Source: Symsagittifera roscoffensis
Lineage: Eukaryota; Xenacoelomorpha; Acoela; Convolutidae
DNA: 64,000 nt
NCBI RefSeq assembly: GCF_963678635.1
Contig: NC_087065.1
Coordinates: forward strand, 58,988,754-59,052,753
Direction: 5' to 3'
How positions within the stretch are numbered: position 1 is the first letter of the stretch; every line of letters begins with the position of its first letter. A model generated the notes under the pieces. The model saw only the letters and a list, made by a program, of their open reading frames with translations. It did not search any database and was not told the origin of the DNA. A program made the position numbers and the translations under genes. This document shows, one piece after another, positions 56,461-64,000 of this stretch.

Positions 56461-57756
56461 CTAGGCTAGGTCTCTCTCTCTCTCTACAGTGTCTATCTCC
56501 ACTATCTTCTCTGTCCAGAACTTCAGCAGCTCCGCCACCTCGTAGTTTCTGTGGGCACCTCCGGCTTCCGAGTCCAAGAAAGGGTTGTACGCCATCCCCA
56601 TCACTCCAGACACATACTGGTACTCTCCCTTTTTGTTGGGTTTCAAGTACTCTCCTGACGAAGCCAAGTTACGGTGTACGTCGTGTTTCTCCTCGAACTT
56701 CTTGTTGTAGAACCTCCGTATCTCATCTAACTTCCTGTCGCTCTCTAGAGACTGCCTAGAACCATCCTCCTTTTCTATCCCAGTACTCTGGTACACGTTC
56801 AAGATGACTGCGGAGACTCTCCTTTCCACCGTCTTGCTTCCGATTGCTCTCTGGTGACATGCTAGGATGGTACTATCAGTCATCATCGACATTATCCACC
56901 TCAAGAAACAGGTAGCATCTTTCCTCCTTGCCAGACTCAAGCCTGAGTTATTCCTAGCAACGTGTTGCATCAGTACTCGATACACCTCTAGATTCTTGCC
57001 TCCCAATTTCAACTTATCGTACGAAGTCAGTGTCTCTAACTCTAATCCCAACAGGCTCCACGCGAACATCAGTTGTTCTGTGGTTCTAATGAAGGAATTC
57101 GCCATCAACGGCGATGCCGATGAGGATGTTCTCATCGCTTTTTCAAAATGATCCCTCAACAAGTTCTGCCAAGTTCTCTTCAGTTGGCTCCCCAATTCCA
57201 ATTTGTTGATGTCAGCCTTCTGCTGGGTAGCCCAGTTGCGTCGTTTGCGTGACACTCCACTGTCGAGCTTCTTTAGGCAGTCTTCCAATTCCTGCAATGT
57301 TTCCAGGGCCACCCACTACGGTCGGGAGGTGTTCCTCGTTTTATTCTTCTCAAGAGGATCGCTAGTCACTTGCTTCCCAGTGGCCTGGTGTTCATTTGAG
57401 ACCCATTCTTTGCCGACGTCCACTTCCCAGGTCTGCCCGCTCGTCGAACCTCGCTTCATTTTTGTCATCTGAGGCTTGAAGTCTTCTTCCGTTATTGAGC
57501 TGGTGGGGATTTCCATCTCTCTTTCTACGTCGAGCAGTTTCCTTGGCTCGTAGCTACTCTTGTAGGCTGATGTCTTCGATCGTGCCAGAACCATGGGGGC
57601 CGTCTCTCTCAAGTTTTTCTCCGAGACCGCATCCGCTGAAGGACTGCCCAATCCCTCCACGTCTCTCTTCCTCTTGCGAGACCTCACGTCTTTACTCGGG
57701 GGCGTTGTCGTTATCATCACTGATTCGACTTCTTTGTCTCCATCCAACCCTTCCAA
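56461..57756 (-). pseudogene. ORF2-B, basic linker and helical middle-C region
   Basis: Blocks 57756-57316 and 57312-56461 are in one phase around a TAG (57316). The linker has a KRKRD basic run, followed by a Lys/Ser-rich stretch with KTSAYKS that matches KSTGYKS in element A. The helical region aligns through FAWSLLGL, ATCFLRWIM and YVSGVMGMAYNPF. A GA microsatellite near 56470-56485 sits at the 3' edge, where the frame changes before the cysteine region. The conserved WKLLRPSWCP-like segment lies in that gap in another phase. Confidence 0.6.
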
Positions 57757-58634
57757 CTCTTGGCTCCCCCTGCTCGAGCCTTAAGGATATTAGTACTTTT
57801 AATTGTATTACTAGTTTCGACCTTACCCCCCCTTACACTTTCAATTATTTTATTGTCAGTTTTTTGTTTCAGAGTAGAGCTGTCTTTACATTTGTCTTCT
57901 TTGGTCTTCCGTGATGCCTTCCTCAACTCGACCATCTTGCTCAGCAGTTCTCCTCTAGCTTTCTCCTCCAGACCTGTCCCCATCAGGACAGGCTCTCCGA
58001 ATTTCACCACCGTGTCCCACAGCTCCTCCTTGAAATCATCCAATGTGGTCTCGTCATCCACTTCTCGATTAAAATCGCTCAAGAATTCTCGCCAAGCGTC
58101 CTCATCCAGAGTGCCTAGGAAAGCATCCCTGTTTCCCTTTAAGGTGTTCTTCTCCCCTCTTTCTGCGCTCAGGAAAATCATCCCCATGTTAGGATTCTCG
58201 CTCGTTAGTGGTAACTCTAGATTCTTGCGGGGAGATGAGGTCAGAGGTGGCGTGGCAGTGTCTGCCCAATTTTCTCCACTCAGATCCTTCAACAGTTCTT
58301 GCGTGGTGAACTCCTGCTCTGATGGTTTTTGCTCCGGTGTGTTTCCCACTTCCATATCCTCTCCTGCCTCGCTGAGAGTCTCGTCCATGCTTTCCTCTCC
58401 CGATTCTGCTTCTCTTCTCTCAAGAATCCTCCTGAATCGATCTTCTACAGGACCGCTCCTTCGATCCCCAGGGGTGCCCACCGATAGGGGTGATGGTGTC
58501 GCTGGACCCGTTTTCTTATACTCTGTCAGAGCCACATACAATGGGCCTGCTGCATCCAGCTCCTTCCCCTCCTGTCTCATCTCCACTTGCTCCAGTCCGT
58601 AAGGTGCCCGGTATCTTCTCGTGGCAAACATCAT
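57717..58634 (-). pseudogene. ORF2-B, acidic linker region
   Basis: An open frame of 305 codons. It begins at a deletion scar (ATRRY segment resembling the ATRRR segment of element A), is Glu/Ser/Asp-rich, and contains the anchor FLGTLDEDAW and EELWDTVV (the Trp is a stop codon in A). It ends at a frameshift, overlapping the next fragment by 40 bp. Probably a flexible polyprotein linker. Confidence 0.6.
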
Positions 58635-58649
58635 CTCATCTCCTTTTAG

Positions 58650-60470
58650 TCACTGAGTCACTGAGTAGCGATAAGCTGTCACCAGAGGATCTGGAAACGC
58701 GTACGTCACGGCCGGTCCATAAATGCAGGTTACGACCTCCTCTAGCCCCCGGATCATCCCCATGGGGTCCGATCTCATGGCCAGGCACAGGTCTGTCAAC
58801 TGAGGCATGCCCCCATTCACTTTCCTCCATTCATCTCGCGTCTTCGGGTTCTTTTCTTCACCAGTCAGGTGCCGGTTTTGCATCAGGAGATACTGCACTA
58901 GCAGCGTCTTTAGTCCGGCAGCACACTTGTACGAATAGGTGTCAATACTCGAGTGTGTTCTTCCCATCGACAGGGGCTCTCCGTATTTCATTAGCCGGTG
59001 AAATGACATCAGTTCCCCATGGGTTAGAAGCACCAATGCCAAGTACCCGTCAATCCGGAGTGCGTCCACGCCCCGACTGAACATGTACGCTGGGCCCATA
59101 TTGAACAGGTACCTTGGGTAAACCAGGTACAGTGCCAACAACAGACTGATGGGCATGTTCAAGATTTCCTGTATAAAGGCTCCAAAGATGGTCTCTTTCG
59201 CGCTGTACACTCCAGCCATGAACTCCTTTCCCCAACAAGGACTCAAGAACTCAAGAATCTCGTGATCCCTCCTCGTCCTCAGCTCACCCCTTGCGTGCTC
59301 CCTCCAGAATCCTCCAATCGTGACCTCGTTGGCCGCTGTGACGAACCTGGCCACCGTCATTTCCCTTTTCTCGGCCACTTCCACATGCTCCTCAAGAAAA
59401 TCCCAGATTTGCTTCACAAGAGGTGGGGCATCCTCTCTTGTCTTCTCCGTAGCGTTTTCCAATCTTGGTTTCAGGAAGGGCCATCTGCCTCTCTCTTGTG
59501 TCAGCCGATACACCATCGACTCCAGCTGCTTCTCCGCTGCGGCCACGTTCTTCCTTTCGTTGCTCGGCCCTCTAGACTTACTGGTGGAGCTTGTGATAGT
59601 CAACTCCATACTTCGAAACCACAGGCTGGCCTTCAGGTGAGTCACTACTGGATGATCATCCCCTATAACCGGACTGAGCTTGAGTTGCCTGGCGAAGTTT
59701 GATATCTCCAGCAAGAGGACCTCGTCCAATACAATGAGGATGTCTGTCATTTCGTAGAAGCCCCTCAACGCGTGGGACACATCCGCCCACGCCGCCGCCA
59801 GTTCTGACTTGCGAAGTCTCAAATTCGTTGGTTCCAACTCCCGATTGGGAGCTGCCATCAGAATACGCCACCCATTCCCTTCCGCTATCAAGATCAAGAT
59901 CGCATATACAAATTGCAGAGCGGGAGGCATGCTCGCGTACCCGGGGGACGTCGTGAACACTACTTTTGTCTTGGAGCCAAATCGTGAGGCAACGTTCTCT
60001 TGTACCTCGTTCATTGCTGCAAATAACGTCTTGATAGCTTCCCAGATCTTCTTCGGTGCTGGTTCATCACCCTTGAGCTGCTCAAGAAACCCTGTCGCAT
60101 GCAAGTGATCATTCATTCCTGCAAACAGTAATAGCTCGGGCTCGCAAGGCATCTCCGATTTTATTGCTACCACCAAGGTTAACATCTGGTTTATATCCAC
60201 TCCCGGTAGTGAGTATATCAAAGTTTCCGGCCAAAATAACTTGGGAGACGTTCCCTCAAAATCCGATCCCGCCACGATGACCACCCTTGGAGCGGCTGGA
60301 TCTGCCCTGTCAAAAGCTGCCAAGGTTTTGGCCAGCTGTGTGTTCCCGCAGGGTTTCCCGTATCTAGGGTCGTCTGCTAATCTCGTACCCTCATACGCGG
60401 CGTCCGGTAGTTCCATCTCCCTCGGGTCCAACAGTTTGTCCACCACCCTCAACTGTGCTGGAGTTGCCAA
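58650..60470 (-). pseudogene. ORF2-B, second SGNH-like domain and helical region
   Basis: A single 606-codon block, the longest open frame in the window apart from the gag copies. SGNH-like layout: VVIVAGSDF (63-71) as block I, GVDIN (90-94) as block II, FAGMNDH (116-122) as the G-x-N-D block, VVFTTSPGYASMPP (170-183), and GDDH (270-273) as block V. Hydrophobic helices follow (MPISLLLALYLVYPRYLF), then GGMPQLTDLCLAMRSDP and YGPAVTYAFPD, as in element A. It stops soon after; the next ~190 residues present in A are missing. Substrate unknown. The frame is open upstream of the first ATG, in keeping with a polyprotein rather than a separate gene. Confidence 0.55.
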
Positions 60471-61353
60471 CCTAATCCTGCAATGCAGGTTCGATGCTTG
60501 GGAGGCTCCACCACGAGTCCCGGACTCCCCAGCGACTTGAGAGGCCTATAGTTGATGGGTCCCATGACCGATTTCGTGGGAATCCCAGTCAGATCCGCTG
60601 TCTCCATTATTTTCGCTCTTGAGAAATGCGTCTCGTGAGCCTTCAGCCAGTCCACGAATTGGTGTCTACCCAAGTCTTCGTGTGACACCCGCTCAAGACC
60701 CAAAGCTTCCGCCAACTCTTGCCTGCACTCCAGATCTTCCAAGTCCAGCTCTGGCCTCTCCGGTTTCTTTTTCTCCGCCACCACCACCGAGGATATTACC
60801 GAACCCTGAGGAGTTGATGACGTTGCCTCCTCGGCCTCCATGGGTGCGGCGCCCGGCAACCTGGTCCGGCTGTTCCTCGAACTGTCTCTAGAATCGGCCA
60901 TCGCTCCCAGGCGACTGGACAAAGCTCTCGGGTTGAAGAAGGGTGGATTTGGGGGTGGTCCGAACGTGACTTGGGCCGTCTCTAGCAACTCTGCCTCCAA
61001 TGCCTTATGTGCTTTTGGAAGACGTCATTTAACCACTCCGCCCCTCTGGGCCTGTCAAAGTGAATCCCGTCCGAGGATGCATCGTCGGGGAAAGCAGATC
61101 GCTCCATCTGCTCGGCTACGTCCAGTAGTCCAACGGGGAGGACGCTCCTTTGGTGTATCTGCCTGATTATTTCATTCAGGTTTCGCACCTTCGTGTTCAT
61201 CTCCATTGCATGTTGATCCGCTTTCATGTTATAGGGAATGGTGCACACCGTGAGAATGGCAGGATCCATTTGAATCCGCAATTCCTCAAGAATGCAGCTC
61301 ATCTTGTCATGCAACCTCGTCACCTTCCTTGCCCCCCCCCCTAGACACGTCAT
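60449..61353 (-). pseudogene. ORF2-B, SGNH1 C-terminal part and following module
   Basis: The frame 61353-60982 begins just after the GTND block at a ten-G run and contains DGIHFD (block V of the SGNH hydrolase). The frame 61000-60449 follows with a one-base phase change. It carries AELLETAQ (AELFDTG in A), a Pro/Ser/Glu-rich linker, then THFSRAKIMETADLTG and MGPINYRPL. A further phase change precedes the second SGNH-like domain. All three pieces are collinear with element A, supporting one original polyprotein. Confidence 0.6.
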
Positions 61354-61446
61354 TCGTCCCGACCATCAGAGTTACCGTGTATACTCTTGCCATCCCTAGC
61401 ATCTCAAGTGTTGCCAACATCTGTGGCGTCGCAGCTCCAGCGAAAC

Positions 61447-62748
61447 TCAAGATCCCCGTTTGCCAATGGGATTGAATCGGGTCAGCAGCCGCAACAAGCT
61501 GTCCCCTATGATCAAGTGGACCGCCCCCTCAGGCACACGTGGCTGCGTGAGGTATTCCACCCAAGCCGCGTCGTGGAAGCAATCCCGCCTGGCTCTCTGC
61601 GTCGTGCTCCAATCCATCCGATTGTGCCTGTGGTATCTGCCTTCTGTATTTTTCTTGTAACTTGAGATCACCACACTCCTGACAGATTGCTCCCTCCACG
61701 TCGAGGGTAGCTCTACTCTTGCTGGACTCTCACGACTCCTTAGCTGTAGCCGCTCGTTCAACTCTTTCAGTCGTGACGAGCTACCGCTCACCTGACTACT
61801 ACTCGGGGTTGAACTTGGGGTATATCCAGGCAGCGCGACGTCCATCAATGGGCGTATTATTTGTGTCTCTAGGCCACGCAGGGAGGACGTTGATTCAGTT
61901 GGTATCCACACCTCCAACCCCTCATTCATATGCTCTTGAGCCGCGCGATCAAGGTTAAATCGTCCCTTCGATCTAGGAGCTTCGTCCACCTCCATACGCG
62001 ACTCTGGCTTTGAGCCGGTAACCATCCGCTCTTTGGGCCTAGCCCCTTTCTGCATGTCAAGCTCGCGTTGTCGTTGCTGGATCCTCTCGAGCTCCGACTT
62101 CAGTTGCTCACAATTCGCTGCATTCTCTCGTACTCTTTGTTCCTGTAGATGCTCAGCCTTCAACATATCCAGTTCCCTCCGCGCTTGGTCCTTCTCGACG
62201 ACCGCTTGATCCCTCTCAAGTTTCGCTTGATCTCTCTCAAGCTTCGCTTGATCCCGGTCAAGGTTCGCCTTGTTCCTCTCCCGCTGAGTCCTCTCAAGCT
62301 CTCTCTTCATGATGCTGAGGTCTGGATACGCTTCCCCCGGTTGTTGCGCTCGCGACATCGATGGCATCTTGCTCGTGCTCTGGCCTGTAGATCTGACTGA
62401 TGGTCTGATCGGTAGTGGGAACTGCCCTGCGCCATACTAGGTATTGTTGCTCAAGCCAGGGTTCCTTGCCAAGTCGAACCCCCTTATTGCTCCATCCACA
62501 TTCCAGGACAGCCATCTGGTTTGCTCTTGGTTGGATATTCCATCGGTGGTGTAGCCGACCATCAAAACCGCTTCTGTCGCAGACTCCCGGCATTCGCCCT
62601 GTTCCTCCAACTGGAGGATGGCATTCAGCATCACCGCCATTCTCTCATCCACTTGAGTGTAATCCAAGTCCCTCAGGCGTCTGTACAACTCATCAAGTGT
62701 GGGCCTTTTCAAAGCCGATGGCATGGACTTCCAGAATCGATCTGCCAT
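61447..62748 (-). pseudogene. ORF2-B, coiled coil and SGNH1 N-terminal part
   Basis: A 103-codon block (62748-62437) starts ORF2-B and carries TEAVLMVGY (TEVLLMAAY in A). A TAG (62437) interrupts the phase, which continues with a long coiled coil built on tandem heptads of the type LERDQAK (nucleotide repeats at ~62170-62290). The GDSL block is intact (HLIIGDSLLRLL), unlike in A where Gly is Lys. After LLTRFNPIG the frame is lost; the next blocks (GAAT, then VGTND) lie in another phase before 61353. This is an esterase-like hydrolase, inactive in this copy. Confidence 0.75.
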
Positions 62749-63205
62749 TTCTGTAACTTCCTGGTGATCTTGAGTACTAGCAACTTGAGTTTTACCTGAG
62801 CAACTTGAGTTTTACCTGAGCAACTTGAGTATTAAACTAGCAACTTGAGTATTGCTTCTTGAAGCGCTGTTTAATTTGCGTTTTCGTTTAAGGACTTCCT
62901 TTCTTCAATTGAATGCAGTTGGATAGTCAATTTGACTTTACCAAATCAATCTGAAAATAACACCCGATTTTTAGATTAACAGGCCATGTTCCTAACCTAA
63001 AAACCCCCTTTACCACTATAGTTAAAATCCTTTCCTTCTCGTCCTACTAAAATAGTTCAATTGGAAATTTTCTAAAAGCATGCAGATTCATTTTATGTTT
63101 TAGCACCATCAATCGTTTAAAATTTAATTGTCATGCCAATCACCTTTAAGATTCTTTACCTGTTTTGTACCCCCACACCTAACTCGAGACCCCCGTGTAC
63201 CCGAC
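62749..63205 (-). other. Pol/ORF2 spacer of element B
   Basis: A 457-bp AT-rich non-coding spacer between the macro stop and ORF2, in the same position as 26007-26366. It includes a fourfold imperfect tandem repeat of CAACTTGAGTTTTACCTGAG (62784-62855). It could harbour signals for ORF2 expression; none is proven. Confidence 0.5.
62784..62855. repeat. Short tandem repeat, CAACTTGAGT(A/T)TTA type
   Basis: Four head-to-tail units of ~18-20 bp share the CAACTTGAGT core directly upstream of ORF2-B. Confidence 0.75.
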
Positions 63206-64000
63206 TCAGGCGATGCTCAAGTAGTATTTCTTGTGAAGATGTACCATTATCTCAGTTTCTGCGAAGACCACGTGTAGGATAGCGTACAATTCCCTTGGGC
63301 TCAGTTTGCCCCTGTTTGGGTCATACACCGGCATTGAGACCTCCGTTATCCCTCTTTCAATCATGAAGTCTCGTAGTCTTGTTAGTGCCAACATCACGTG
63401 TTCGGGATCAATCGTGTTCCTGTCATTGACCCTCGTCACTAGGAGGCACAGGTATTTGCCCGGGACTTGTGCTACTGATGGTGGAAGCGCGGCCATTCCT
63501 CCCAGTCCCGGTCTCTGTCTAAACAGAAACTCCACATTCTGGTATTCTCTCTTGAAGTCAGCCTCCAGTCTTGATTTGAAATTCATGTCCGCCGTGATAC
63601 AGATTGCGCTAGTCCTCTCTGACAGAATGAAGTCACTATCCGTTATCAGGACATTTGCCGAGTATTCGTTTGGTATTTCAAACTTCGTTTTGAAATTCCG
63701 TCCTATGGTAGGCTCGGCCTCCTCCCCATCCAGTTTCAGTCCGCACGTTTCTCTCACTTCCCTGAGTTTCTTTATCATTAAATTTTCGGTGTGGGTAAGT
63801 CCTACCCCCACTCCCCGGACAAAAATATTTATCGACGTCCCCGTCGATGATGCTGGGTCTGAATTATCTGGCGGAATGTCGAGTGGGCTGTCTGTTACCG
63901 TCCAGCCGAAAAGAGGATTCTCCGTTTTCATGTACTTTCCCGCTGATATGTCAACTTGCTGTATGCTTTGTCCTTCTTCGCTTTCGTTCTTGACATTGCG
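63206..64000 (-). pseudogene. Macro-domain-like C-terminal extension of Pol, element B (partial)
   Basis: The frame is open from the window edge to a stop after LSIA, with no break in ~265 codons, and is probably part of a longer Pol reading frame. Features match element A: NIFVRGVGVGLTHTEN, the NVLITDSDF strand, ICITADMNF, FKREYQNVEF, KYLCLLVTR, LTRLRDFM, VSMPVYDPNRGKL, and a final strand with HLHKKYYLS. The region corresponding to the TARG1 catalytic Lys is again Arg and the Asp is again Gly, so loss of those residues predates the A/B split. It is called a pseudogene only because the downstream ORF2 is broken; this segment itself is open. Confidence 0.6.
63789..63848 (-). promoter_or_regulatory. 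Conserved 60-bp double-hairpin segment, copy B
   Basis: Partner of 26956-27015 with three differences in 60 bases. The 7-bp stem with GGGA loop is identical. The 9-bp stem has one mismatch but keeps the GGACU loop and the complementary GUCC. Confidence 0.5.

Larger units (their letters stand above)
54574..64000 (-). mobile_element. Element B: related giant retroelement, partial at right edge
   Basis: It holds the macro-like end of Pol (entering from beyond 64000), a spacer, and an ~8.2 kb ORF2 in the same order as element A. Protein-level similarity to A is roughly half by eye, so the two represent old, diverged lineages rather than a recent duplication. The expected integrase, RT and gag would lie to the right of the window. 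ORF2 is complete at its C-terminus here, unlike in A, but carries its own stops (TAG at 62437, 57316 and 55327), frameshifts and an internal deletion. Confidence 0.8.

Noticed and set aside
1-64000. CRISPR arrays, bacterial operons, rRNA or tRNA genes
   Set aside because: No regularly spaced short repeats with unique spacers, no Shine-Dalgarno-linked gene strings and no recognisable structural RNA sequence were seen.

Overview
The window is metazoan nuclear DNA. It carries spliceosomal-type signals, an AMN1-type leucine-rich-repeat gene, several MITE families, and no operons or ribosome-binding sites. The species cannot be named from the sequence. Two compositional domains meet sharply near 17.96 kb: an AT-rich, gene-poor host segment (about 1-17.96 kb), then a more GC-rich block of retroelement sequence read almost entirely on the minus strand.

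Host segment: one convincing gene, an intact single-exon AMN1 homologue (4205-4990, +) with a splice acceptor just upstream and a poly(A) signal downstream. Around it lie a ~0.49 kb MITE family with GTTCCGAC/GTCGGAAC ends, hAT-type MITEs (one with an 8-bp target duplication), small hairpin modules and a 320-bp direct-repeat pair. The rest looks non-coding.

Retroelement A (about 50.4 kb down to 17.96 kb, minus strand) is a very large, decayed Ty3/gypsy-type element. In transcription order it has a motif-studded leader, a coiled-coil gag N-region, gag with two zinc knuckles, protease, reverse transcriptase, RNase H, integrase with GPF module, and a C-terminal macro-domain-like extension of Pol. 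A ~0.36 kb spacer follows, then an ~8 kb downstream coding region (called ORF2 here). ORF2 is one long frame interrupted by stops and frameshifts. It encodes a coiled-coil/SGNH (GDSL) hydrolase, a second divergent SGNH-like domain, helical regions and a C-terminal cysteine module. The gag-leader portion is present three times as a 5.96 kb head-to-tail tandem array (32.8-50.4 kb).

Retroelement B (54.6 kb to beyond the right edge, minus strand) is a diverged relative with the same macro, spacer and ORF2 order; its pol would lie outside the window. Both copies are broken, but at mostly different positions, so comparing them shows the ancestral architecture: gag-pol-macro followed by a giant esterase-containing ORF where an env gene often sits. 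Between A and B lie 608-bp LTR-like direct repeats flanked by TACT and enclosing an exon-like sequence.

The most unusual signals are the Pol-macro fusion, the double-SGNH ORF2, and a 60-bp double-hairpin segment inside the macro coding region that is 57/60 identical between otherwise diverged copies.
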